Below are positions 50,357 through 58,290 of a DNA stretch of 64,000 bases, in pieces. How positions within the stretch are numbered: position 1 is the first letter of the stretch; each line of letters begins with the position of its first letter. Both the position numbers and the translations under genes were made by a program. Source of the DNA: an uncultured Psychroserpens sp. (GTDB taxonomy: Bacteria > Bacteroidota > Bacteroidia > Flavobacteriales > Flavobacteriaceae); assembly GCF_947503375.1 (NCBI RefSeq), contig NZ_CANNDQ010000001.1, forward strand, positions 372,001 to 436,000. The letters are read 5' to 3'. The notes under the pieces were generated by a model, which saw only the letters and a program-made list of their open reading frames with translations, was not told the origin of the DNA and searched no databases.

Positions 50357-51571
50357 TTATTTATTGTTTATTTTCTTTAAAAGAAGGGCCTTCTCTTTTT
50401 GATTACTGGTTAGTTGGATTGCTTTTTCAAAATTTGCTTTAGCTATTTCTGTTTTACAGAGTCTCCCATAAAATTCTCCTAAAGTGGCATATAAAAGATA
50501 ATATTTAGAAAGTCTCTTGTTACTTTTAAGTGTCTCTAAAATTTCGATTGCTTTCTCTGGGCCTTCTATTATTCCTTCTACTATAGCTATATTCAACTTA
50601 ATTATTGGAGACGGCTTATAATTATATAGCTGCGTGTACAATTTTTTAATTGTTTGCCAATTGGTACTTTCATAGCTGTAAGAAATACAATGTTGTAAAG
50701 CGATGCCTGCTTCTAAGTGATATGAACTTAACGTATTTCCTTCTGAGGCGGCTGATAATTCAATAATACCCTTATTAATAAGCGGTTTACTCCATAAACT
50801 TCGATCTTGATCTTTGAATAATACAATGGCGCCTTTAACATCAATACGGCTTTCAAATCTTGCGATATGAAAACACATCAATGCAAATAATGCCCTTACC
50901 TTATTATCCTTATCAAAATATTTTGATAGCAATTGCGTAAGCCTTAATGCCTCTAAACAAATATCTTTTCGAATCAAATTATTATTACTTGACGAATTAT
51001 AGCCTTCATTAAATAACAGATATAAACTATTCAATACACTATATAATCTGGTGTTTAGCTTATCTAAATCTGGGATTTGTAATGACAAACTACTGTCTCG
51101 AATTTTCTTTTTAGCTCGATAAAGTCTTTTTTTGATTGTTTCCTCTTCCAAAACTAATGCTGAAGCAAGCTCTTTTCTAGTAAAACCGCCCAAAGTACTA
51201 AGGATAAGAATGATATGACCTTCTACGCTTATTACATCTGAACAGCATGCAAAAATCATTTCAAGCATGCTGTCTTCTATTTGTTGATTCAGCTTTATAT
51301 GATCTGTAAAAACATGTTGTTCTTTTAATTGACTAGCATCAAAGGTTTCGGTCTTATTTTCCCTTTTAATAAAATTTAGTGCTTTATTTTTAGCTACAGT
51401 GAATAGCCAACCTTTAGGGTTTTCTGGTATCCCATGATCACTCCATTTTTGAAACGCTGTGAGTAGCGTATCTTGAGCAATATCTTGAGCTGAGTCTAAA
51501 AAATTAAACCCAAATTTAGAGGTCAAAAAAGAGACAATATTACCATATTCTTTACGAAAGAGGCCATCCAC
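50357..51571 (-). CDS. ECF42-type RNA polymerase sigma factor with C-terminal extension
   Basis: 404 residues, start GTG. Sigma region 2 (AQDIAQDTLLTAFQKW, PKGWLFTVAKNKALNFIKRE) and region 4 (ILSTLGGFTRKELASALVLEEETIKKRLYRAKKKI) occupy about 10-165. A DUF6596/TPR-like C-terminal part (about 180-404) makes it about twice the length of a typical ECF sigma. This architecture, plus the next-door DGPF/YCII gene, is the ECF42 group. No anti-sigma gene is visible. The DGPF protein probably acts in the same pathway. Confidence 0.9.
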   Translation of the reverse strand: MDGLFRKEYGNIVSFLTSKFGFNFLDSAQDIAQDTLLTAFQKWSDHGIPENPKGWLFTVAKNKALNFIKRENKTETFDASQLKEQHVFTDHIKLNQQIEDSMLEMIFACCSDVISVEGHIILILSTLGGFTRKELASALVLEEETIKKRLYRAKKKIRDSSLSLQIPDLDKLNTRLYSVLNSLYLLFNEGYNSSSNNNLIRKDICLEALRLTQLLSKYFDKDNKVRALFALMCFHIARFESRIDVKGAIVLFKDQDRSLWSKPLINKGIIELSAASEGNTLSSYHLEAGIALQHCISYSYESTNWQTIKKLYTQLYNYKPSPIIKLNIAIVEGIIEGPEKAIEILETLKSNKRLSKYYLLYATLGEFYGRLCKTEIAKANFEKAIQLTSNQKEKALLLKKINNK

Positions 51572-51587
51572 TATGTGTTTAACTTCT

Positions 51588-51959
51588 TTATTCAGATGCT
51601 ATATTATATTTGAGGCCAATAGGCCAGTTATACATTGATCTTACTGAGATAACAAAATCTTTACTAAGTGGGCAATCTTGAGCAAGAGAAATAGCGTCAT
51701 TTAGACTATGAGCTCTAATTAATACGTAACCACCAACGATTTCTTTAGATTCTAAATAAGGGCCATCAGAAACAATTCTTTCACCATCATTAATAACTGC
51801 ATGACCAGAATTTTCTAATCTAGCGCCTTTAATGTATTGATCACTTGCCGACAATTTTTCAACCCAAGCTAGATATTTTTCAATGTGTGTGTTTAAAACC
51901 TCATGAGACGCTTCATCTGGATAGCCAGTGCCATGAATTAAAAGTAAATATTCTTTCAT
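51588..51959 (-). CDS. YCII/DGPF-domain protein
   Basis: 123 residues. The YCII-related fold carries the DGPF-type motif VSDGPYLESKEIVGGYVLIR (about 62-81), which names the family. 16 nt upstream of the ECF42 sigma gene on the same strand. DGPF proteins are the usual partners and targets of ECF42 sigma factors. Catalytic role unknown. Confidence 0.9.
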   Translation of the reverse strand: MKEYLLLIHGTGYPDEASHEVLNTHIEKYLAWVEKLSASDQYIKGARLENSGHAVINDGERIVSDGPYLESKEIVGGYVLIRAHSLNDAISLAQDCPLSKDFVISVRSMYNWPIGLKYNIASE

Positions 51960-52114
51960 AGATGATTATGTTATAGTCATCCTAAAGTAATAGATGTTTT
52001 TTTAAGTTGAAATATATTAACAGATTTTTATCACATCTCTTTTGAAAGTTTTCTCTGTTAAATAATTATAGATCACTCTCGTGCAGTGCGATTTAAGAGC
52101 AAAATCAAGTTTAA

Positions 52115-52152
52115 TAAAAAAACCTCAATAATCTTACTGATTATTGAGGTTT
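52115..52152 (-). terminator. Intrinsic terminator after the tRNA
   Basis: AACCTCAATAATC / GATTATTGAGGTT, a 13-bp perfect stem with a 5-nt loop, then T-rich on the minus strand. Confidence 0.85.
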
Positions 52153-52157
52153 AAAAG

Positions 52158-52231
52158 TGGTCCCACTTGGGCTCGAACCAAGGACCACCTGATTATGAGT
52201 CAGGTGCTCTAACCAACTGAGCTATGGGACC
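52158..52231 (-). tRNA. tRNA with CAU anticodon (probably tRNA-Met)
   Basis: 74 nt, folds as a full cloverleaf: acceptor GGTCCCA / TGGGACC, D-arm GCTC/GAGC with AGTTGGTTA loop, anticodon stem CCTGA/TCAGG with loop CTCATAA, T-arm CTTGG/CCAAG with TTCGAGC. Anticodon CAT. It could be elongator Met or a lysidine-modified Ile2; the general form favours Met. CCA is not encoded. It has a clear promoter at 52242-52272 and its own terminator. Confidence 0.93.
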
Positions 52232-52241
52232 AATAAGGCTG

Positions 52242-52272
52242 CAATATTACTACATATTTTAAAACTCTACAA
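52242..52272 (-). promoter_or_regulatory. tRNA promoter TTG-N20-TAATATTG
   Basis: On the minus strand TTG at 52272-52270 and TAATATTG (7 of 8) at 52249-52242 are 20 nt apart, the standard Bacteroidota geometry, 10 nt before the mature tRNA 5' end. Confidence 0.65.
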
Positions 52273-52277
52273 GAAAT

Positions 52278-52682
52278 TTATTCCTTAATATCTTGACACA
52301 ACTCAATGAGAACGCCATTTGTAGCTTTTGGATGTAAAAAAGCAATTAATTTATTGTCTGCACCTTTCTTTGGTTTTTCGTGTATCATTTTAAAACCTTC
52401 ACCTTGAAGTCGCACAATTTCCTTTTTAATATCTGTTACAGCGAAGGCAATATGATGAATCCCTTCACCTTTTTTTTCAATGAATTTTGCGATTGGACTA
52501 TTTTCATTTGTAGCCTGTAACAACTCGACCTTGTTAGGTCCTGCTTTAAAAAAAGAAGTCATAACACCTTCACTTTCAACAGCTTCAATTTTATAATGTG
52601 GCTTTCCAAAGAGCTTTGAAAATAAATCGTTTGAAGCTACAATATCTTTAACAGCGATACCAATATGTTCAATTTTTTTCAT
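52278..52682 (-). CDS. mce: Methylmalonyl-CoA epimerase
   Basis: 134-residue VOC-fold epimerase interconverting (R)- and (S)-methylmalonyl-CoA. It opens KKIEHIGIAVKDI (metal His near 5) and has GEGIHHIAFAVTDI near 75-88 (second metal His) and GVLIELCQDIKE at the end (metal Glu). The motif set and length fit Mce rather than a glyoxalase. Monocistronic. Confidence 0.92.
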   Translation of the reverse strand: MKKIEHIGIAVKDIVASNDLFSKLFGKPHYKIEAVESEGVMTSFFKAGPNKVELLQATNENSPIAKFIEKKGEGIHHIAFAVTDIKKEIVRLQGEGFKMIHEKPKKGADNKLIAFLHPKATNGVLIELCQDIKE

Positions 52683-52772
52683 TTATAATTCAATTGAGTT
52701 TATTTAAAACAAAAATCATAGCTTAAGGTATGAATTTTGCTGTTAAAAATAAGATAATCCTTAAATATCATC

Positions 52773-52780
52773 TACTTTTG
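52773..52780 (+). promoter_or_regulatory. -7 box for rbfA
   Basis: TACTTTTG matches TAnnTTTG exactly. It lies 80 nt before the rbfA ATG, giving a leader of about 74 nt. No TTG at -33. Confidence 0.4.
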
Positions 52781-52860
52781 CAGTGGATTACTTATAATTA
52801 ATTCAAAGGCGTTATATTAGAATTAAGGTGAACGATTGAAAACGACTTAAATTTTTCGTT

Positions 52861-53256
52861 ATGGAACAAACACAGAGACAGAAAAAAATAGGAGGTATTC
52901 TCCAAAAAGACTTAGCAGAAGTGCTACAAAAGGCTGCTACTGATGGTGGTTTGAAAGGCGTTATTATTTCAGTAAGTAAAGTAAGCGTAACTACAGATCT
53001 ATCTATTGCTAAAGCTTACTTAAGTATTTTTCCAAATAAAGATGCTAATGTTTTGTTGGATGGCATTAGATCAAACAAACCTTTGATTAGGCATGAACTA
53101 GCACAACGCACTAAAAATCAATTGAGACGTATGCCTAATTTAGAATTCTTTATAGACGACTCCTTAGAATATATTGATCAAATTGAAAAATCGTTAAAAG
53201 GTGAAGACAATCCCATTACAGATCAAGACCTTTTAGATAAACGCAAAAAATCATAG
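52861..53256 (+). CDS. rbfA: Ribosome-binding factor A
   Basis: 131 residues, binds the 30S subunit and helps 16S 5'-end maturation, also in the cold. KH-like fold: RQKKIGGILQKDLAEVLQKA, VTTDLSIAKAYLSIFP, and the kinked helix IRHELAQRTKNQLRRMPNLEF near 80-100. Directly abuts the permease gene (no spacer). Confidence 0.95.
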   Translation: MEQTQRQKKIGGILQKDLAEVLQKAATDGGLKGVIISVSKVSVTTDLSIAKAYLSIFPNKDANVLLDGIRSNKPLIRHELAQRTKNQLRRMPNLEFFIDDSLEYIDQIEKSLKGEDNPITDQDLLDKRKKS

Positions 53257-54459
53257 GTGAATTTTGCGCTCTACATAGCAAAACGTTATTTATTTTCAAA
53301 AAGCAGTAATAATGCTATAAACATCATGACTATTATTGCAGCTTCAGGAACTATTGTTGCTTCAGCTGCATTATTTATCGTATTATCTGGTTTTGCTGGA
53401 TTGAAAGAATTTAGTCTACAATTCTCGTCTTATGTTGATCCAGATTTAAAAATTACTCCTGTAAAAGGGAAGTGGTTCTCCCTTTCTGAAACCGAGCTAT
53501 CCGCTTTAAATACACTTCAAGATGTAGCTTCTTATTCAAAAATAATTGAAGAGCGCGCTATCGTTGAATTTGATGATAAAAGACAAATCGTAACACTTAA
53601 AGGCGTTGATGAAAACTATACTAAAGTTACTGCAATAGATTCAATGGTTATTTACGGAAGATGGCTAGAAAGTGGTACCTCACAAGTGGTTTCTGGTGGT
53701 GGTATTTCTAACAAACTTTCTTTAGGTGTTTTAGACATGACCAAGCGATTAACAATCTCTGTGCCTAAACCTGGAAAAGGGCAAATTACATCAGTAAAAA
53801 GCGCTTTTAACTCAATTAATGCATTTAATATTGGTGTTTTCAATATTAACGAAACACTCAATTACGAATACATCTATGTTGATATTCAAATGGTAAAACA
53901 GCTTCTCAACTACAAACCAAATCAAGTATCAGCTATAGAGTTTAAATTAAAGCCCAATACTGATGAAGCTGAAGTTATAAAAGCATTGAACACTATATTT
54001 GGAAGTAGCATAACAATAAAGAACAGAACCCAGCTTAACGATGCATTGTACAAGATGCTCAACACCGAAAACGTAGCTGTTTATCTTATTTTCACCTTGG
54101 TGATTATTATTGCCTTGTTTAATGTTATTGGCGCATTGATCATGATGATTTTAGATAAAAAAGAATCTTTAAACACACTTTTTAATTTAGGTGCTACTAC
54201 AAAAGAGATCAGGCGTATTTTTTTTCTTCAAGGAAGTTTAATGACTATTCTTGGTGGACTTATTGGTTTAGTTTTGGGATTCATTATTGTTTTTCTTCAA
54301 AAACAATTTTCACTTGTAATGATCATTCCATCTGAGCCTTATCCAGTGGTTATAAAAGGAATTAATTTTCTTATCGTATTGGCCACTATTTTTACGCTAG
54401 GTATATTGGCTTCGAAGATCGCTTCTCAACGAATTACTAAAAATTTGGTTAAAAGTTAA
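53257..54459 (+). CDS. ABC transporter permease, LolC/E (FtsX) type
   Basis: 400 residues; start GTG immediately after the rbfA stop. It has one N-terminal helix (about 20-43), a large extracytoplasmic MacB-like domain (about 45-270) and three C-terminal helices (about 275-300, 315-345, 365-385) with IALFNVIGALIMMILDKKE, the FtsX-type coupling region. Such proteins pair with a LolD-like ATPase in lipoprotein release; none is adjacent here. Its end overlaps dusB by 4 nt. Confidence 0.9.
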   Translation: MNFALYIAKRYLFSKSSNNAINIMTIIAASGTIVASAALFIVLSGFAGLKEFSLQFSSYVDPDLKITPVKGKWFSLSETELSALNTLQDVASYSKIIEERAIVEFDDKRQIVTLKGVDENYTKVTAIDSMVIYGRWLESGTSQVVSGGGISNKLSLGVLDMTKRLTISVPKPGKGQITSVKSAFNSINAFNIGVFNINETLNYEYIYVDIQMVKQLLNYKPNQVSAIEFKLKPNTDEAEVIKALNTIFGSSITIKNRTQLNDALYKMLNTENVAVYLIFTLVIIIALFNVIGALIMMILDKKESLNTLFNLGATTKEIRRIFFLQGSLMTILGGLIGLVLGFIIVFLQKQFSLVMIIPSEPYPVVIKGINFLIVLATIFTLGILASKIASQRITKNLVKS

Positions 54460-55454
54460 GCAAATTGATGATTTGAAAACTTATCTAATACTTCGTCGAA
54501 AGCCGCAAACACATCTTTTGAATCATCACTGGTAACCATTCGCATTCGGTATTCTTTGAAGTTCGGAATTCCTTTAAAATAATTGGTGTAATGGCGTCTA
54601 GTTTCAAATACACCTAGCTTCTCGCCTTTCCAATCTATAGACATTTGTAGATGGCGTCTTGCTGCTTCTACTCGTTCTGCCATAGATATTGGTGGTAAAT
54701 GATTTCCTGTTTTAAAAAAATGCTTTACTTGCTTGAAAAACCAAGGGTTTCCAATTGTAGCACGACCTATCATAGCGCCATCTAAACCAAAACTATCGCG
54801 CATCAAAGCTGCTTTTTCTGGAGAATCTACATCTCCATTTCCAAAGACGGGAATATGCATTCTTGAGTTGTTTTTAACAGCAGCAATAGGTTTCCAATCG
54901 GCTTCTCCTTTATACATTTGAGCTCTAGTTCTTCCATGAATAGAAATGGCTTTACAACCTACATCTTGAAGACGTTCTGCAACCTCAACTATTTTTATGG
55001 AGTCGTGATCCCAACCTAATCGTGTTTTTACAGTCACTGGCAAATGTGTTCGCTTTACCATTTCGGCTGTTAGCTTTTCCATCAAACAGATATCTTTAAG
55101 AATACCAGCTCCTGCGCCTTTACTTACGACTTTCTTTACTGGGCAACCAAAATTAATGTCAATAATATCTGGATTAGATTTTTCAACAATATCAATAGTT
55201 TGCAGCATACTATCCATATTAGCTCCAAAAATTTGTATTCCAACTGGGCGTTCTTTTTCGTAAATATCAAGTTTCATAACACTTTTTGCCGCATTACGAA
55301 TCAAACCTTCACTAGATACAAATTCAGTATACACAACATCTGCCCCTTGTTCTTTGCATAAAGCGCGAAATGGAGGGTCGCTAACGTCTTCCATTGGCGC
55401 TAAAAGTAATGGGAAATTAGAAAGTTCTATGTCACCTATTTTAACCAAATTCAA
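54456..55454 (-). CDS. dusB: tRNA-dihydrouridine synthase DusB
   Basis: 332 residues, FMN-dependent reduction of a uridine in tRNA. It has APMEDVSDPPFRALC (about 20-34), the catalytic Cys in INFGCPVKKVVSKGAGAG (about 98-115), VKTRLGW and AISIHGRTRAQMYKG near 165-180, and GNGDVDSPEKA. All typical of the DusB group. Convergent overlap of 4 nt with the permease. Confidence 0.96.
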   Translation of the reverse strand: MNLVKIGDIELSNFPLLLAPMEDVSDPPFRALCKEQGADVVYTEFVSSEGLIRNAAKSVMKLDIYEKERPVGIQIFGANMDSMLQTIDIVEKSNPDIIDINFGCPVKKVVSKGAGAGILKDICLMEKLTAEMVKRTHLPVTVKTRLGWDHDSIKIVEVAERLQDVGCKAISIHGRTRAQMYKGEADWKPIAAVKNNSRMHIPVFGNGDVDSPEKAALMRDSFGLDGAMIGRATIGNPWFFKQVKHFFKTGNHLPPISMAERVEAARRHLQMSIDWKGEKLGVFETRRHYTNYFKGIPNFKEYRMRMVTSDDSKDVFAAFDEVLDKFSNHQFA

Positions 55455-55529
55455 AATATTTTGTGCAAAATTACAGTTTTTTAACTAATTGCTTATCTTC
55501 ATCTTAGTTTAACTAAATACAGTTACTAA

Positions 55530-56273
55530 TTGACAATTCCTTTCGAACCTGAAGTCCTTGGTGTTTCCATAAATATTCATCTGATTCTAGAGTATCTTGC
55601 ATTCTTTATAGCCTTTAGGTACTACGTTGTTTTACGCCGTAAAAAAAAGGATCACATCTCTTCCAACAACCGTTTATCTATTATTCTTGGCGCAGCTATA
55701 GGTGCTTTAATTGGATCGCGAGTATTTGGGTTTCTTGAAAACCCGTTGGTTAATATGTCAGAAACAAATATCATACAATTATTAAACACTAAAACAATAA
55801 TGGGCGGCCTATTTGGAGGGTTATTGAGTGTAGAGCTTACCAAGAAACTAATTGGAGAAAAGCAATCGTCTGGTGATCTATTTGTGTTTCCTATCATTTT
55901 AGGCATCTTTATTGGCAGAATAGGCTGCTTCTTATCTGGTGTTAATGAGTTTACCTATGGAAAAGTAACGGCTTCCGTTTTTGGAATGGATCTAGGCGAT
56001 GGTCTACTACGTCATCCTACGTCTCTATATGAACTGATGTTTTTAATATTGTTATTCTTTGCTTTACGTTTGCTACATAAAAACACATCGATGAAAAATG
56101 GTGAATACTTTAAAGTATTTATGATATGCTATTTCGGATTCAGATTTGGTATTGAGTTTTTAAAACCAAATGTATTTTACATATTTGGATTAAGCTCCAT
56201 TCAACTTTTATGTGTAATTTGTTGGTTATATTATTCAAAATTTATCTACCAAAAACTAATCAATGCCAGTTAG
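55530..56273 (+). CDS. Lgt-like membrane protein lacking the usual His
   Basis: 247 residues, start TTG (no better start). Seven hydrophobic helices. It keeps the Lgt marks GRIGCFLSG (R130), HPTSLYE near 162-168 and FGFRFGIEFLKP near 207-218. Where E. coli Lgt has SFHGGLIG (His103), this protein has TIMGGLFG with Met91, and the GEL after FING reads GVNEF. It may be a changed Lgt, or a related prenyl- or glyceryl-transferring enzyme. It overlaps the radical SAM gene by 11 nt, so the two are coupled. A housekeeping lgt must exist elsewhere for this reading to hold. Confidence 0.75.
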   Translation: MTIPFEPEVLGVSINIHLILEYLAFFIAFRYYVVLRRKKKDHISSNNRLSIILGAAIGALIGSRVFGFLENPLVNMSETNIIQLLNTKTIMGGLFGGLLSVELTKKLIGEKQSSGDLFVFPIILGIFIGRIGCFLSGVNEFTYGKVTASVFGMDLGDGLLRHPTSLYELMFLILLFFALRLLHKNTSMKNGEYFKVFMICYFGFRFGIEFLKPNVFYIFGLSSIQLLCVICWLYYSKFIYQKLINAS

Positions 56274-57657
56274 AAAGTATACCTATTACGATTTCACTTT
56301 AAGTTTATGTCCTGAATGTTTAAAACGTGTAGATGCAAAGATTGTTTTTGAAGATGAAAATGTTTACATGCTAAAACGCTGTAACGATCATGGTAACAGT
56401 AAAGTGTTAATTGCAGATGATATTGAGTATTATAAAAATATAAGAAATTACAACAAACCAAGTGAAACACCTCACACATTCAATACTAAAACCCATTATG
56501 GCTGTCCATATGACTGTGGTTTATGCCCAGATCATGAGCAACATTCCTGTTTAACGATTGTTGAAGTTACCGATCGCTGCAATTTAACCTGCCCAACCTG
56601 CTATGCAGGATCGTCTCCAACCTACGGTAGGCATCGCACTTTAGAAGAAGTTAAATTAATGTTAGATACTATTGTCAAAAATGAAAAAGAACCAGATGTT
56701 GTACAGCTCTCTGGAGGTGAGCCAACCATTCATCCTCAGTTCTGGGAAATTTTAGATTACGCTAAATCAATACCTATCAGGCATTTAATGTTGAATACTA
56801 ATGGAATCAAAATTGCTAAGGATTTTGATTTTGCTAAGCAATTGAAGGCCTATGCTCCAGATTTTGAGATTTATTTGCAATTTGATTCGTTTGAAAACTC
56901 GGTGTTGCGAGAATTACGTGGCGCTGATCTAAACGACATTCGCAAAAAGGCTATAGACCACCTTAACACACTTAATTTATCTACTACTCTCGTGGTAACA
57001 CTTCAAAAAGGTTTGAACGACAACGAAATTGGAAAGATTATAGATTATGCATTACAACAAAAATGTGTTCGAGGTGTCACATTTCAACCTACGCAAATTG
57101 CTGGTCGATTAGACAATTTCAATCCAGAAACTGATCGTATGACGCTAACTGAAGTACGACGAAAAATTATGGAACAGACCGTTCTTTTCAATGCAGACGA
57201 TCTACTACCTGTGCCATGCAATCCTGATGCCCTAGTTATGGGGTATGCTTTAAAATTAGATGGTGAAGTGTTTCCTTTAACACGGTATATCAACCCAAAC
57301 GATCTACTAGATAATAGCAAAAACACTATTATTTATGAGCAAGATGAACAACTTCATGGAAAAATGATTGAGCTTTTTAGCACAGGAAACTCTGTTGAAA
57401 AAGCTGAAGAACATCTAAAATCTATTATGTGTTGTTTGCCAAATATAGATGCTCCTCAATTAGGTTACGACAATTTATTTCGTGTTATCATTATGCAGTT
57501 TATTGATGCTTACAATTTTGATATTCGAACCATAAAAAAGTCTTGTGTACACATTGTAGATAAGGATAATAAAGTTATTCCTTTTGAAACAATGAATCTA
57601 TTTTATCGTGATGATAAAAAAGAATATTTGGAAAAACTTAGAGCTGATATTGTATAA
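56263..57657 (+). CDS. Radical SAM enzyme of the Tes/MJ0619 (tetraether synthase) family
   Basis: 464 residues. N-terminal rubredoxin-type cysteines LCPECL (C16, C19) and C40, then HYGCPYDCGLCPDHEQHSC (C81, C85, C88, C96), then the radical SAM triad CNLTCPTC (C106, C110, C113). This is the cysteine plan of Tes, which joins lipid tails by C-C bonds, as in MJ0619. Later SGGEPTIHP and LNTNGI confirm the radical SAM fold. Several extra cysteines (NPDALVM region, MCCLPN) are in the C-terminal part. In this bacterium the substrate is unknown; the Lgt-like partner suggests a lipid or lipoprotein. Confidence 0.85.
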   Translation: MPVRKYTYYDFTLSLCPECLKRVDAKIVFEDENVYMLKRCNDHGNSKVLIADDIEYYKNIRNYNKPSETPHTFNTKTHYGCPYDCGLCPDHEQHSCLTIVEVTDRCNLTCPTCYAGSSPTYGRHRTLEEVKLMLDTIVKNEKEPDVVQLSGGEPTIHPQFWEILDYAKSIPIRHLMLNTNGIKIAKDFDFAKQLKAYAPDFEIYLQFDSFENSVLRELRGADLNDIRKKAIDHLNTLNLSTTLVVTLQKGLNDNEIGKIIDYALQQKCVRGVTFQPTQIAGRLDNFNPETDRMTLTEVRRKIMEQTVLFNADDLLPVPCNPDALVMGYALKLDGEVFPLTRYINPNDLLDNSKNTIIYEQDEQLHGKMIELFSTGNSVEKAEEHLKSIMCCLPNIDAPQLGYDNLFRVIIMQFIDAYNFDIRTIKKSCVHIVDKDNKVIPFETMNLFYRDDKKEYLEKLRADIV

Positions 57658-57662
57658 TTAAC

Positions 57663-57690
57663 CCTAAACCTCAATGATGTTTAGGTTTTA
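57663..57690 (+). terminator. Probable terminator after the radical SAM gene
   Basis: CCTAAAC / GTTTAGG, a 7-bp stem with a 9-nt loop and a short T run. Weak but well placed. Confidence 0.55.
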
Positions 57691-57702
57691 AATTAAACTA
57701 AT

Positions 57703-57909
57703 ATGAATTTTTTACTAGAAATTGGAAACCTCGATGGATTAGTACTTTTGATCTTGGCAATCATGTTTGGTCCTGCTATTTTACTAACCATTATTGGCTT
57801 AGCTGTTCTAAAAAAAAATAAAAAAGCAGCAAAAGTATTATTTATCATAGCAGCAGTTTATGTCACTATTAGTCTTGGAATATGTGGAGCACTTATTGCT
57901 GGTGTTTAA
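57703..57909 (+). CDS. Small two-helix membrane protein
   Basis: 68 residues: FLLEIGNLDGLVLLILAIMF and ILLTIIGLAVLKKNKKAAKV, then IAAVYVTISLGICGALIAGV give two to three hydrophobic stretches split by a Lys-rich loop. No family recognised. 45 nt after the radical SAM gene, behind a probable terminator. Its end overlaps the convergent DUF4345 gene by 17 nt. Confidence 0.6.
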   Translation: MNFLLEIGNLDGLVLLILAIMFGPAILLTIIGLAVLKKNKKAAKVLFIIAAVYVTISLGICGALIAGV

Positions 57910-58282
57910 GACGCTTTAAAACCCACACGCCATATACACCTAAGAATAATTCTCCAATGGCTCCAAGTGCATACACAACTGTAGGTACTCCATCAAATAT
58001 CATACTTAAGACCCTACCAAAACCTAAGCCTAGCATAAAAATCATATTTGAAATAAGTGCATTTTTTAAATGTGCTGATTTAAAAACACCTAACATCCAA
58101 AGTAAAGAAAACCCAAGATATAATCCCATTACTGCTTTACAGAAACTATATGCATTAATCCTGCGAGGAAACAACTCAAAAGTATTTGGGGAAAACCCAT
58201 AAACAATAGCTGCAGGAATTACAAAAATCACAGAAATGATCAAATGCATTTTATTAATTACATCTTGTTTGCTTTTTAGCAT
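57893..58282 (-). CDS. DUF4345 membrane protein
   Basis: 129 residues with four transmembrane helices (about 12-28, 43-63, 73-93, 103-122). The helix pattern and phrases such as FCKAVMGLYLGFSLLWMLG and VVYALGAIGELFLGVYG match the DUF4345 family of small membrane proteins, of unknown function. It is 8 nt after the peptidase stop on the same strand, though the DUF4345 start is upstream of it; co-transcription is possible. Confidence 0.75.
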   Translation of the reverse strand: MLKSKQDVINKMHLIISVIFVIPAAIVYGFSPNTFELFPRRINAYSFCKAVMGLYLGFSLLWMLGVFKSAHLKNALISNMIFMLGLGFGRVLSMIFDGVPTVVYALGAIGELFLGVYGVWVLKRLKHQQ

Positions 58283-58290
58283 TTATTCTT

